NCBI GenBank assembly: GCA_035048485.1
Contig: CM068584.1
Location: 67,270,179 to 67,334,178, forward strand
Source: Pteria penguin
Lineage: Eukaryota > Mollusca > Bivalvia > Pterioida > Pteriidae
Direction: 5' to 3'
Length of the DNA stretch: 64,000 nt
Part shown: piece by piece, positions 22,801-29,692 of the stretch
Position numbering within the stretch: position 1 is the stretch's first letter
Layout of the letters: each line of letters starts with the position of its first letter
Program-made: the position numbers and the translations under genes
The notes under the pieces: generated by a model
The model's input: only the letters and a program-made list of their open reading frames with translations
Database searches by the model: none
What the model was told of the DNA's origin: nothing

Positions 22801-22811
22801 TTGCTTTGTGA
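1600..22811 (+). CDS. Contactin-like GPI-anchored cell-adhesion protein, 16 exons, 5' end outside window
   Basis: Sixteen exons with GT-AG borders join in one frame to about 817 residues plus a TGA. Residues 1-67 are the end of an Ig domain, 68-157, 158-249 and 250-346 are three Ig domains (Cys, Trp and the DxGxYxC-type motif visible in each), and 347-452, 453-567, 568-671 and 672-769 are four fibronectin-III domains. Residues 770-817 are a linker with a hydrophobic tail typical of GPI attachment. Family knowledge: contactins have six Ig, four FN3 and a GPI anchor, and act at the cell surface in neuron-glia and axon contacts. Two or more N-terminal Ig domains and the signal peptide should lie upstream. 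Most domain borders are phase-1 introns, as usual for Ig and FN3 modules. The orthologue within contactins is not resolved; an invertebrate Contactin is the best fit. Introns are unusually rich in minisatellites. Confidence 0.9.
2055..3169. mobile_element. TIR-bounded element filled with a 13-bp satellite
   Basis: The core (about 2072-3152) is built of roughly 80 copies of GTATAGTGACAAA and GTGTATAGTGACAGA-type units. The edges are imperfect inverted repeats: AATGAGAAGAACACTCTGTC on the left, and on the right a copy whose reverse complement starts AATGAGAAAAACACTGTGTC. TA dinucleotides sit at both borders (2055-2056 and 3168-3169). This is the layout of a TA-inserting MITE whose interior has become a satellite. 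The interior is open in all three reverse frames, which is a repeat artefact. Confidence 0.65.
3219..4354 (+). mobile_element. Non-autonomous element copy 1 (Helentron/HINE-like), 1.1 kb, in the intron before exon 2
   Basis: It starts AGCTCACCTGAGCC and ends with CTCAGGTGAGCGATATAGG, a GGCCCA/TGGGCC hairpin and CTCTTG. The start and the CTCAGGTGAGC near the end are inverted repeats. The body is two tandem modules about 494 bp apart, each with a GGTGGC(G/A)CCACCA core and GGTACCCTCCTTTG. Subterminal inverted repeats plus a 3' hairpin and T-rich borders suggest a Helentron-associated element. That class is inference; the family is clear because three copies occur here. Confidence 0.75.
4513..4615 (+). 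CDS. Contactin-like exon 2: first half of an Ig domain (Ig4-like)
   Basis: It follows TTATGTTCCAG and ends at TACAG/GTAACT, phase 1 in and phase 2 out. It encodes LTWRCEASGYPSPVYR, the B-strand cysteine and start of the C strand. The split inside the domain, just before the Trp, is completed by the next exon. Confidence 0.88.
4616..5190 (+). other. Intron between exons 2 and 3
   Basis: AT-rich intron sequence. No repeat or coding signal was recognised. Confidence 0.5.
5191..5357 (+). CDS. Contactin-like exon 3: second half of the Ig4-like domain
   Basis: It follows TGCTTTTCAG and ends at ATGT/GTAAGT. It encodes WYKNGMLIQ and HNGMYQCAATN, completing the domain begun in the previous exon. The 3' end of this exon and its donor have been partly copied in tandem in the following intron (see findings). 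Confidence 0.9.
5340..5520 (+). repeat. Tandem copies of the exon 3 3' end and donor
   Basis: The string CATGGCACTAGCATGAG, AAGCACAACTCA, GTCATGTGTAAGTATAGCTG at the end of exon 3 is followed by two near-copies (about 5375-5425 and 5430-5490) and a partial third to about 5520. In the copies the donor has changed from GTAAGT to GTTAGT, so they probably do not splice. Confidence 0.8.
5885..7118. repeat. 43/44-bp minisatellite, about 28 copies
   Basis: Units carry AAAAAATAAGTCTCACGTAT then CACAAAGCAGGGATAATCC, with AGCAGGG or AGCAAGGG accounting for the length difference. It fills the intron before exon 4 and ends about 70 bp before the acceptor. Confidence 0.95.
7190..7465 (+). CDS. Contactin-like exon 4: complete Ig domain (Ig5-like)
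   Basis: A 276-bp exon, phase 1 to phase 1, between CTTTTCAG and AGG/GTAAGT. It holds a whole I-set Ig domain with ITIVCKP, LISWKKDN and DSGYYTCVAEN. The domain starts FAPKF, close to the start of contactin Ig5. The donor is followed by at least five more GGGTAAGT copies. Confidence 0.92.
7455..7620 (+). repeat. Cluster of repeated GGGTAAGT splice-donor sequences after exon 4
   Basis: The exon 4 junction GTCAAGG/GTAAGTCACAG is followed within 150 bp by at least five further GGGTAAGT strings, some with the flanking GTCAAG or GCCAAG also copied. Copies are irregularly spaced, and TCCTGATAGGGTAAGTGT-like blocks recur. Confidence 0.8.
7689..8134. repeat. 54-bp minisatellite, 8 copies, running into the exon 5 acceptor
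   Basis: Units contain GATGTCTGTTCTTGATACCA and GATGCTCTCTGTTCTATATA. The last copy changes from GCTCTCTGTTCTAT to GCTCTCTGTTACAG, so the polypyrimidine tract of exon 5 is repeat sequence. Because 54 is a multiple of three and units lack stops, long open frames exist on both strands; these are not taken as genes. Confidence 0.92.
8135..8298 (+). CDS. Contactin-like exon 5: first half of the Ig6-like domain
   Basis: It follows CTCTGTTACAG, where the polypyrimidine tract is the last copy of a 54-bp repeat. It ends ACTC/GTAAGC in phase 0. It encodes AFIQCRAS and YIWKKNDR, the B- and C-strand signature residues. Confidence 0.88.
8299..9018 (+). other. Intron between exons 5 and 6
   Basis: No repeat or coding feature recognised. 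Confidence 0.5.
9019..9145 (+). CDS. Contactin-like exon 6: second half of the Ig6-like domain
   Basis: It follows TTGTACAG and ends GTAG/GTAAGT, phase 0 in and phase 1 out. It encodes HAGVYECIAKTT and the G strand, closing the last Ig domain before the FN3 region. Confidence 0.88.
9340..9685. repeat. 26-bp minisatellite, about 13 copies
   Basis: Tandem units of GCCACATTATATGGGTAGCA plus CTTTGT, nearly identical. It abuts a related 29-bp array. Confidence 0.93.
9686..10320. repeat. 29-bp minisatellite related to the preceding array, decaying to the right
   Basis: Units of GCCATATTATTATATTGATA plus GCACTATAT, about 15 copies to about 10115. Looser copies (TGGCATATTATCTGGG, GTGCCATATTATT) follow to about 10320. 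Shared GCCA.ATTATAT...TAGCAC shows descent from the same ancestor as the 26-bp array. Confidence 0.88.
10590..10754 (+). CDS. Contactin-like exon 7: first half of FN3-1
   Basis: It follows ATGTTTCAG. It encodes GPPGEPAGL then SIQLNFFPGTDHGAPISYF, the A-C strands of a fibronectin-III domain. The donor GAAA/GTAAGG is the first of about 35 tandem copies of a 41-bp unit, so the exact donor used is an assumption. The first copy keeps the frame with exon 8. Confidence 0.85.
10751..12189 (+). repeat. 41-bp minisatellite, about 35 copies, each with a 5' splice-site sequence
   Basis: The unit starts GTAAGGTCATTAATGATACA and ends GTCGCGAACAAA. The first GTAAGG is the exon 7 donor at 10755 and the second is at 10796, so the spacing is 41 bp. 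Nearly every copy keeps AAA/GTAAGG; single copies have GTGAGG or ATAAGG. The exon frame stays open for about two units and then meets TAA. Confidence 0.95.
12190..12450 (+). other. Intron 7 spacer between the 41-bp array and the SINEs
   Basis: Single-copy looking AT-rich intron sequence. Nothing recognised. Confidence 0.5.
12455..12740 (+). mobile_element. tRNA-derived SINE, 3' rearranged
   Basis: The head has an A box TTAGCTCAGTCAG (12462) and a B box GGTTTGACTCC (12507). It is followed by CCTGTCTTTTAGATGAGA and GGCACGTAAAAGATTCCTC, the same body as the next SINE. The 3' part is replaced by about three tandem copies of an AAAGATCCTTC..CTGGGTCTGTCCATT unit. Confidence 0.7.
12750..13018 (+). 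mobile_element. tRNA-derived SINE with AATC tail, 5' truncated
   Basis: It carries a B box GGTTCGAGTCC (12786), the body TCCTGTCTTTCAGATGAGAC and GGCACGTTAAAGATCCCTCA, and ends ACGTAAAACAATAATCAATC with further AATC units. The A-box half is missing. It shares its body with the SINE just upstream, so one probably inserted next to or into the other. Confidence 0.75.
13020..13740 (+). other. Intron 7, with a short dispersed repeat
   Basis: About 13370-13412 reads ATCTGACAAAGCTGTATGAC then ACAAATCACCAAGGAC. The reverse complement of this string occurs at about 32247-32294. The rest holds (CAAA) runs near 13185 and nothing else recognised. Confidence 0.5.
13745..13920 (+). repeat. Dispersed repeat with a TGACGTCA core, second copy inverted near 63.1 kb
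   Basis: It contains GTGACGTCATAATGCCCC, CATAGAAAGCGATGTTTGGC and TGCGTGACGTCATTAAAG. The reverse complement of the whole block is recognisable at about 63068-63210. Class unknown; probably a MITE fragment. Confidence 0.65.
14058..14203. mobile_element. Near-perfect palindrome, foldback MITE
   Basis: Two arms of about 67 bp face each other around a short loop near 14130: GGAATAAGTCTCATACTTTG on the left and CTTATTATGTGTTTTCATGC-type sequence on the opposite strand of the right arm. Both arms hold GTGTTTTCATGCA, AAAGTACAATG and ATGCAT. It lies about 170 bp before exon 8, between it and the exon 7 donor. Confidence 0.75.
14377..14529 (+). CDS. Contactin-like exon 8: second half of FN3-1
   Basis: The acceptor is taken as ATATTTAG at 14376, because the CAG at 14382-14384, eight bases further on, would put a stop in frame. 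It ends CTGCA/GTAAGT in phase 1. It encodes GYRFRVAAVNQYGVG, the F-G strand signature of an FN3 domain. The polypyrimidine tract is weak. Confidence 0.8.
14645..14875. repeat. 26/35-bp minisatellite, about 7 copies
   Basis: Units start CATAGCCTTGG(C/A)(C/A)ATATGA and end GTATACAACTTTCTC. The first copies are shorter (CATATGACATATACC). It lies in the intron after exon 8. Confidence 0.85.
15177..15271 (+). CDS. Contactin-like exon 9: start of FN3-2
   Basis: It follows TTATTTCAG and ends GGAAT/GTAAGT in phase 0. It encodes SAPPDRP and GVLTVRWN, the A and B strands of the second FN3 domain. Confidence 0.88.
15305..17056. repeat. 25-bp minisatellite, about 70 copies
   Basis: Units of CTGTAATATTGGGGGCATTA plus TTGTC, with variants AACCTG, CTCCTG and GGGGACATT. 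A block of about 450 bp is repeated (CCCATT and TTTGGG variants recur), showing higher-order duplication. It starts about 35 bp after the exon 9 donor. Confidence 0.95.
17057..17637 (+). other. Intron 9 remainder, with an old repeat-like patch
   Basis: About 17070-17300 holds CTTGACAATGAACTGGGCCAGGTGG-like text resembling wording in the HINE-like family, but without recognisable ends. It is probably a decayed transposon fragment; the rest is plain intron. Confidence 0.4.
17638..17736 (+). CDS. Contactin-like exon 10: middle of FN3-2
   Basis: It follows TTCTCCTCAG and ends GGCAAG/GTAAGA, phase 0 on both sides (33 codons). It encodes GGPGFRYIVYWRKYDP, matching the contactin FN3-2 C strand. The last 40 bases and the donor are repeated once just downstream. 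Confidence 0.9.
17690..17790 (+). repeat. Tandem duplication of the exon 10 3' end with its donor
   Basis: AAATATGACCCAAACCCTAT through CTCTGGGGCAAG/GTAAGA is followed about 50 bp later by AAATATGACACAAACTCTAT through CTCTGGGGCAAG/GTAGGA. The second donor is usable in principle and would extend the exon. Confidence 0.88.
17840..18347 (+). other. Intron 10 remainder
   Basis: About 18150-18200 has a B-box-like GAGTTCAAATC, perhaps a decayed SINE head; it is too degraded to call. Otherwise nothing recognised. Confidence 0.4.
18348..18498 (+). CDS. Contactin-like exon 11: end of FN3-2
   Basis: It follows CCCTTCAAG and ends GGCA/GTAAGT in phase 1. It encodes YDIKIEVLNDYGRGP, the F and G strands of the second FN3 domain. 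The frame stays open well into the next intron. Confidence 0.9.
18525..18797. repeat. 33-bp minisatellite, about 8 copies, open in the exon 11 frame
   Basis: Units of GCTAAGTGTAGGTATCCTGT plus ACTGTATGCCCCT start 27 bp after the exon 11 donor. Translated in the exon frame they give an 11-residue hydrophobic repeat (LLSVGILYCMP), and the frame stays open to about 18875. Confidence 0.9.
18909..19105. mobile_element. Short element with terminal inverted repeats (MITE)
   Basis: The left end AATAGACCTTTTACC...GTAAGGGGCAATACTGGAC faces the right end GTCCGGTTTTAGACCCCTTAC...AAAAAGGTCTATT. The arms match over about 55 bp with mismatches. The target duplication is unclear. Confidence 0.65.
19210..19331 (+). 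CDS. Contactin-like exon 12: first half of FN3-3
   Basis: It follows ATTTTTCCAG and ends TATCAG/GTAAGT in phase 0. It encodes VPLGTPQN in a contactin-like linker, then AMYIWFDQVP and GGYQ at the C strand. Confidence 0.88.
19332..20060 (+). other. Intron 12
   Basis: AT-rich intron without recognised repeats or coding signals. Confidence 0.5.
20061..20250 (+). CDS. Contactin-like exon 13: second half of FN3-3
   Basis: It follows ATATTTCAG and ends GCAG/GTATGT in phase 1. It starts INYWLDGEEE and carries TNFWFEVQVYNTAGLGPLS, the canonical FN3 F-G loop signature. Confidence 0.92.
20612..20727 (+). CDS. Contactin-like exon 14: first half of FN3-4
   Basis: It follows TTGTGTTTCAG and ends TACAAG/GTAGAT in phase 0. 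It encodes APALYPQEM, SSSVRLTWRG and VLAGYK, the A-C strands of the fourth FN3 domain. Confidence 0.88.
20728..21320 (+). other. Intron 14
   Basis: No feature recognised. The open frames on both strands show no family resemblance. Confidence 0.5.
21321..21498 (+). CDS. Contactin-like exon 15: second half of FN3-4
   Basis: It follows ATGATTTCAG and ends CTAG/GTAAGA in phase 1. It begins IYLWP and carries VYAVRVAGFSDGGDGKKSP, the closing strands of the last FN3 domain. Confidence 0.9.
21745..22335. repeat. 19-bp minisatellite with 11-bp inserts
   Basis: CTGTATAAGATTCTCTATG units alternate irregularly with an extra ATTCTCTATG block, giving mixed 19- and 30-bp periods over about 590 bp in intron 15. 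Confidence 0.92.
22666..22811 (+). CDS. Contactin-like exon 16: GPI-anchor signal and stop
   Basis: It follows GTTTTTCAG. It encodes a short linker, a small-residue stretch (DNSAP) suited to an omega site, and then a strongly hydrophobic tail from FLSNIFNLLCIM to the end LFAL, closed by TGA at 22809-22811. There is no basic cytoplasmic tail after the hydrophobic segment. That supports GPI attachment rather than a transmembrane form; the cleavage site itself is inferred. Confidence 0.88.
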
Positions 22812-23450
22812 TGATATTTTGATGTTTATTCATGTTTTTATTGAATCTTCTACATTTGAGTGTAATACATAAAGGTCATACTAATGTCATACCAAATCCA
22901 CATCATCCCCTGAGCTCATATGGGTCATTTTAATCATTGGTACTTTAACCTCATTTAAGTCATACCAAATCCATAACATGGCCCAGCACTCAAAATGACA
23001 TACAAAATTCACACCATGTTTTAAAACTTCATTATCATGCAGAAAAAAGGTTATTATTAAAGTCATTTACATTATTATGAACTCCTAATAGGTCAAGGAC
23101 ATAGCATACTTTTTCAGTTTTTTACTTGCATTTATGACTGAGAACATTAAAATCTGACATGTATTTTTAATATCTTCCAACTAAATCAGTCTTTTATACT
23201 TTGTGTATTTTGAAAATGTATGTCATGTATATTTGTATATGTATATGTATGATTTATGTATTTTTGTTATGTATATGTACGATTTATGTATGGATTTACT
23301 GGTAACTTGGTATGAGGCTTAGAGATTTGTAAGAACAGCTTGAAAAAGTTATGGTTACTTTGCAAACAATGGAAAAAATCTCTTTTAAATGAAATACATC
23401 CGTGTTTTATATACAATATACAATATCTATTATATTTCTCATTCATTTTT
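22812..23450 (+). other. Contactin-like 3'UTR, proximal part
   Basis: It follows the stop codon. There is no AATAAA before the transposon at 23451. It includes a repeated GTCATACCAAATCCA motif. The first clear polyadenylation signals lie beyond the transposon. Confidence 0.55.
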
Positions 23451-26352
23451 AGCTCACCTGAGCATAGCTCAAGTGAGCTATTGTCATAGTGCAGCGTCCG
23501 GCATCCGTCCGTCGTTAACTTTTCTACATTTTCGACTTCTCCTCCAGAACCGCTGCACAGAATTTCACCAAACTCCATAGGAAGTAAGTACTCAATGTCC
23601 TCTACAAAGTTTGTGTTTTTAATGCCGATCCGTGGTCCAAGATGGCCGCCATTGGCTCTGATTGGTTGACACATTTTCGACTTCTCCTCCAGAACTGCTG
23701 CACAGAATTTCACCAAACTCCATAGGAAGTAAGTACTCAAGGTCCTCTACAAAGTTTGTGTTTTTCATGCCGATCCGTGATCCAAGATGGCCACCATTGG
23801 CTCTGATTGGTTGACACATTTTCGACTTCTCCTCCAGAACTGCTGCACAGAATTTCACCAAACTTCATAGGAAGTAAGTACTCAAGGTCCTCTACCAAGT
23901 TTGTGTTTTTTTTGGCGGATCCGTAATCCAAGATGGCCGCCATTGGCTCTGATTGGTTGACACATTTTCGACTTCTACTCCAGAACTGCAGCACAGAATT
24001 TCACCAAACTTCATAGGAAGTAAGTACTCAAAGTCCTCTACCAAGTTTGTGTTTTTAATGCTGATCCGTGATCCAAGATGGCCGCCATTGGCTCTGAATG
24101 GTTGACACATTTTCGACTTCTCCTCCAGAACCGCTGCACAGAATTTCACCAAACTTCATAAGAAGTAAGTACTCAAGGTCCTCTACCAAGTTTGTGTTTT
24201 TTATGCCTATCCGTGATCCAAGATGGCCGCCATTGGCTCTGATTGGTTGACACATTTTCGACTTCTCCTCCAGAACCGCAGCACAGAATTTCACCAAACT
24301 TCATAGGAAGTTGGTACTCAAGGTCCTCTACCAAGATTGTGTTTTTTATGCCAGTCCGTGATCCAAGATGGCCGCCATTGGCTCTGATTGGTTGAAACAT
24401 TTTCAACTTCTTCTCCAGATTGGCTGCACAGAATTTCATCAAACCTCATAGGAAGTAAGTACTCAAGGTCCTCTACCAAGTTTGTGTTCGGGATCCAGAT
24501 TCCCTCAGGGGTGGATCCAGGGCGGGACCAAAAGTGCCCAAAAGGGTACCCCTCTTCAAACATCATCTTCTCCAGAACCAGTACATAAATGGGGAAACTA
24601 ATTGCATTTCAACAATCTATAAAGATGGGTTATTAAAAATTGTGTTCGGGGTTAAGATCCGTCAAATAGAAATTTAGGCTTTTTTGACATGTTTCTGGAC
24701 TAAGTCATTTCAATGAAGAAAAGTGTCATGTTTTCCAGTTAATTGATATTGATGATTTCTTAATGACTATTTTGATTACAATTGTGGTAAGAAATATTAT
24801 TGTGAAAGAATTTTGTCGTTATCTCAATTTTTGGATTTTTTATGAATTTTTTAAGACTTCCAGAAAAAAGGGGGGGTTGGCCATTTTTCACATTTTCAAC
24901 TTTTTCTACGAAACCACAAGAAAGATTTTAATGAAACATGGAATACATGAAGTACTAAAAGTCCTCTATCAATTTGGTAAATTTCATCCAAATTGGTTAA
25001 CAGATAATGCCACCATGTCTAAAAAGTAGGTCTTACAATGGTACATATACCACTTGGTAATTGAAATATGGAGAGTAGCGGTTCAAATCCAGCTGTGGTC
25101 AAAAAAAATTTTTTTTTTTACACATCTAAATAAGTTTTTAGATGTTTCTCAACACTCAGCATATGAAATTAGGAATTTTACGTTTAAGACTTCCAAAAAA
25201 AAAAAAGGGGGGGGGGGGTGGCCATTTTTCACATTTTCAACTTTTTCTACAAAATTGTTTGAAGGATTTTAATAAATCTTGGTAGAAATAAGTCACTTAT
25301 GATCCTCTTCAAATTCTGTTGTTTTTGTCCAGACCTCTTTACAGGTGGCGCCACCATAGTCAAAAGTAGGTCACAAAAGAGTTCCCTCCTTTAACGATAT
25401 TCTTTTTCATACGGGCTGTATACAGAGACAAACAGAATGTATAGAAATGATCTAGAGGGATGAGTGAAGACGTATTGTTATTTTGGTTCCCTTCCAAAAT
25501 CAAATTTTAGAATTTTTTTTCGACATTTCTTTGGACTTGGTGATTCAATGCAGAAAAAAAGTGTCATATTTCCTAGTTAATTGATAATGATGATTTCTTA
25601 TGGACTATTGTGATCATAATTATGGTAAGGATTGTTACTTTGAAAGAATTGTGTCAATATCTCAATTTTTGGATTTTCTATGAATTTTTAAGACTTCCAA
25701 ATGAGGGTGTATAGGAACAATTCAATCACATTTTTCACTTCTGCTGTTATACCGCATGAAAGATTTTAATGAAACATGGAATACATGAAGTACTAAAGGT
25801 CCTCTATCAATATGGTAAATTTCATCCAAATTGGTTAACAGATAATGTCACCATGTCTAAAAAGCAGTTCTCACAATGATACATATACCACTTGGTAATT
25901 GAAATATGGAGAGTAGCGGTTCAAATCCAGCTGTGGTCAAAATTTTTTTTTTCATTTCTTTACACATCTAAATAAGGTTTTAGATGTTTCTCAACACTCA
26001 ACATATGAAATTAGGCAATTTTAAGTTAGATCTGGACAATATTTGAAACAATTGTTGTTCATGACCCAGACTTGAAATCAGTCAACAAAAGGCCCCACCT
26101 AAAGAAAATGACTAACTTGTTGCCCTGAATGACATCTTGCAGAGACAAAGGAAATGCTTAATATCAAAATCACCTGAGTGGAAGTGCAAAAAAGTGTTGT
26201 TTTGTATTCTAGCCTGAAATAAAATTTGACATGTTTTCAACATCTGTGTTGACTTAGTCACATTAATGCAAAAATAAATGAATTCTTCCTTCATGCATGA
26301 CTGATCATCTAGGTACTCAGGTGAGCGATATAGGCCCACTTGGGCCTCTTGT
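23451..26352 (+). mobile_element. Non-autonomous element copy 2 (Helentron/HINE-like), 2.9 kb
   Basis: It starts AGCTCACCTGAGC after a run of T and ends with the same CTCAGGTGAGCGATATAGG, hairpin and CTCTTG as copy 1. The 5' third (about 23500-24490) is six tandem 145-bp modules with AAGATGGCCGCCATTGGCTC. The rest matches copy 3, including TTCGGGATCCAGATTCCCTC. No protein-coding capacity is seen. Confidence 0.8.
23500..24490 (+). repeat. 145-bp tandem modules inside element copy 2, about 6 copies
   Basis: AAGATGG marks recur at 23639, 23784, 23930, 24075, 24220 and 24365, so the spacing is 145-146 bp. Each module includes ACACATTTTCGACTTCTCCT and CACAGAATTTCACCAAACT. Confidence 0.92.
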
Positions 26353-26469
26353 TATTGTATATATTCTATGCGTTAGATGATATGCTATTTTCCGTGTGAT
26401 ATGATACTTTTTAGTAAATTTTCATCTCATGTGCAATGTTTATCAAGTGCTGTATATAAATTGACTGTA

Positions 26470-26507
26470 AATAAAAACTTTAGAAGATATGAAAACCAAA
26501 GAATAAA
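26470..26507 (+). promoter_or_regulatory. Candidate polyadenylation signals of the contactin-like gene
   Basis: AATAAA occurs at 26470 and again at 26502, just after element copy 2. They are the first AATAAA motifs outside the transposon downstream of the stop codon. Use by this gene is inference. Confidence 0.4.
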
Positions 26508-26639
26508 TTACTACGAGATCAATACTGCACTGTCCTTTCATATGATATGAATTACCGAATCATCATTTTACTATTATCACCAATCTGATTAAATTATGTC
26601 TGAATTCCGCTTCTCTGTTTGTCCGATTGCGTGTTAAGT

Positions 26640-27650
26640 TAGGGTGAAACCCCTAAAGGGTTACATTCTAGTGAATCTTCTTCTACATTTCAAAGATCAT
26701 ACATGTGAATCCTATTCCTGAAACATCATGCACATGTGCAATCGAACAATTTAATTATTACACACATGTAGAATCATACTCCTCAAATACCACACGCGTG
26801 AATACTACACCTTAAACATGATGCACATGTTAAATCCTAATCATTAAACATTACACACATGTGGAAACCTACAACTCAAACGTCACAGATGTGTTGAATC
26901 CCACACACACATCTGGAATCCTATTCTCCAAACATAAAAACTACTAGAAATCATACATATCGCAACTCAGCCGCCATACATATAGAATCTTATTATTAAA
27001 ACATAATGAACATGTAGAAAACTACCCATGAACCATCACACACTCATCTCCAACGTTCCAGATATGTAGAATCCTTTGAAAACATGTAGAATTCCACATT
27101 TCAAACATCACACACCTGTAGAATTCTACTCAAATATTTCTCGCATGTAGAATTCTACTCTTCAAACAACAATAACATGTAGAATCCTACACCTCATACA
27201 TTGCATACATCTAGAATCCTATTCCTCAAGTATCATACACATGTATAGAATCCTATACATATATCTCGGCCGTCTTAGATGTAGAATCATATTACTCAAA
27301 CATGCAGGAAACTGCTCCTGAGTCATCACACACTTGTAGATTTCCCTCCCCAGCATCATACATGTAGAATCCTACACCTCATATACATATAAAACCCTAA
27401 CCCTCGAACATCACAGATGTAAAATCTTACAACCAAACGTCACCGACAAGTAGAGTCCTACACTGACATGTAGAAGCCCACTAATCAAATATCACACATG
27501 TATAGAGTCTTAGTCCTGAAACATTACACACATGAAGAAATCTACTCCTCAGTCATCACACACATGTGTAATTCTCCATCTCAACTATAATACATATGTA
27601 GAATCCTACACCTGAAAACCACACACATGTTCTACTGTTTAAGGTATTAC
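26640..27650. repeat. Degenerate minisatellite-like region
   Basis: Strongly diverged units around CATCACACACATGTAGAATC and CTACTCCTCAAAC recur with a period near 30 bp. No unit is intact for long; it looks like an old array. Confidence 0.7.
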
Positions 27651-27674
27651 AGGTGAGGTCACCTCGCCTACAAT

Positions 27675-28240
27675 GTATACACCATGTCACGGTCGACATA
27701 TTCTATACATAGTGTCACGGTAGACGTATCCTATGCATAATGTCACGGTAGACGTATCCTATGCATAGTGTCGCGGTATACATATCCTATGCACTGTGTC
27801 ACGGTAGACATATCCTATGCAACATGTCACGGTAGACGTATACTATGCACCGTGTCACGGTAGACGTATCCTATGCATAGTGTCACGGTAGACATATCCT
27901 ATGCACCGTCTCACGGTAGACATATCCTATATAACATGCCACGGTAGACGTATCCTATACATCGTGTCACGGTAGACGTATCCTATATAACATGCCACGG
28001 TAGACGTATCCTATACATCGTGTCACGGTAGACGTATCCTATGCATAGTGTCATGGTAGGCATATCCAATGCATAGTGTCACGGTAGACATATCCTATGC
28101 ACCATGTCACCATAGACGTATCCTATACACCATGTCACGGTAGACGTATCGTATGCACCAAGACACGGTAGACATATCCTATGTATAGGGTCACGGTAGA
28201 TCTCTCCTGTGCATAGTGCCACAGTAGATGCGACTTGTGC
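27675..28240. repeat. 28-bp minisatellite, about 20 copies
   Basis: Units of TCACGGTAGACGTATCCTAT plus GCATAGTG. TCACGG at 27687 and 27715 gives the 28-bp period. Confidence 0.93.
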
Positions 28241-28924
28241 TTTATGTCTTTGATTCTAACCGCTTATCACTTAAAATTTCTTTTAAAATGATAATTTTAA
28301 AATTTTGAATAATATATCATTTTATTTGGCTTTAATTCTAGCCGCTGATTATTTACCCCTTTAAAGATGATATTTTAATATTTATACAATATACTATATC
28401 ATAGATATGAAGAAAATGCGTTTTCACAATAGCCTGTTATCTATGGCAAGACTTTGCTTATTTGATACTAACTTTAATTCCTAACACTGTTATATGTTCT
28501 GACCAAAAAATTCAGATTCTAAAATTGAAACTCCATATACAAGTTTGGTCGCTCTCTGGATCATACTTAGTTTCCTACTATTGACCACTGGGTATGCTGG
28601 GAGGGGCTGTTTCTTTATGATATTTTTCCAAATTTGAGCAACCAAATAATTGATAAACATCGACGACGTATTTATCAATAGGTTACACCTTAATGTCTTT
28701 TCTTTTGAAATTTTTATATACAAATTTTAAAGATTACTTTATTCATAACGATGGAATTGAAAATTATAGGAAAAAACGGTATATTTTAAATATATAAAGA
28801 ATTGTTTTACAGTTTGTAATGATTGATATTCATAAATGGAACGTCTACAAATTTTAACTTTATCTATTCTGCAACGATAAAGAAACTAGTTAACAAGTTA
28901 TTTACATCTTGCTTGTTGGCACGG
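28241..28924. other. Intergenic, nothing recognised
   Basis: AT-rich. A reverse-strand open frame at 28490-28723 has no recognisable family and no splice or promoter support. Confidence 0.4.
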
Positions 28925-28927
28925 ATC

Positions 28928-29080
28928 TTGGCGTAAGGTTGTGATTTGTATGGGAGGAAACCGGAGTACCTGGAGAAACCACAGGAAGCCCAAAATCTCA
29001 CGTACCGCACCGGGAATCGAACACGGGTCGCATTGGTGAGAAGCGTTTGCACTACCGACTGCGCTACCTGCTCCCCTCCC
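28928..29080 (-). mobile_element. tRNA-derived SINE on the reverse strand
   Basis: Read on the - strand it starts GCAGGTAGCGCAGTCGG (A box TAGCGCAGTCGG, 29055-29066) and has a B box GTTCGATTCCC (29012-29022). The body CTCCAGGTACTCCGGTTTCC resembles conserved central domains of invertebrate SINEs. It is a different family from the SINEs at 12.5 and 53.1 kb. Confidence 0.8.
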
Positions 29081-29149
29081 CAGTACCTTTATGGGAACGT
29101 CTATGTTTGTAAGATGCTTTAAATGGCAATATTTAATTAGTATACAACA

Positions 29150-29400
29150 CGTTTTATTCGAGAGGACGTTCTGCAAATCGTTTTATTTGAAAGGACTTTA
29201 TAAAACACGTATTATTCATGAGGACTTTATAAAATACGTCTTATTCATGAGGACTTTATACAACACGTCTTATTCATGAGGACTTTATAAATATCTCTTA
29301 TCTGGTAGAACTCTATACACCATATTTTATTTGGGAAGGCTTTATACACCATCTTTTATTCACGAGATCTTTATACGACAGGGTTTATTAGGGAGGACTA
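29150..29400. repeat. Degenerate 29-bp tandem repeat, about 7 copies
   Basis: TTATTCATGAGGACTTTATA followed by AAATACGTC-type sequence recurs with increasing divergence. Confidence 0.75.
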
Positions 29401-29660
29401 TGGAACTTATTGGTTGATATGAAGTGCCTCTTACACAAGCTGACATCTCATTGACCAGAATATTTATTGATATGGAGGATGGAGACCTTTTCCCGATCAC
29501 GTCAATACAATGAGTGTACAATAGACATCTTATACCGGAAGCATGTGTCCGATGATGTTAGCAAGCAAGAGATACTGGTCATCAGATCTCACTCTCTTCC
29601 TTCAAATATGCTCTCAAGTAGATGCTGGGGGGGATTCTGTTCGTTTTGTTTTGTTTTGGG

Positions 29661-29692
<32 letters not shown>

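Noticed and set aside
23267..24566. Series of overlapping reverse-strand frames with NQSQWRPSW repeats
   Set aside because: They are translations of the 145-bp modules in element copy 2, repeated with the unit. No domain.
25070..25110. Pol III B box (GGTTCAAATCC) inside the 2.9-kb elements as evidence for a SINE
   Set aside because: No matching A box at the right distance and the element ends are not SINE-like. Probably chance.
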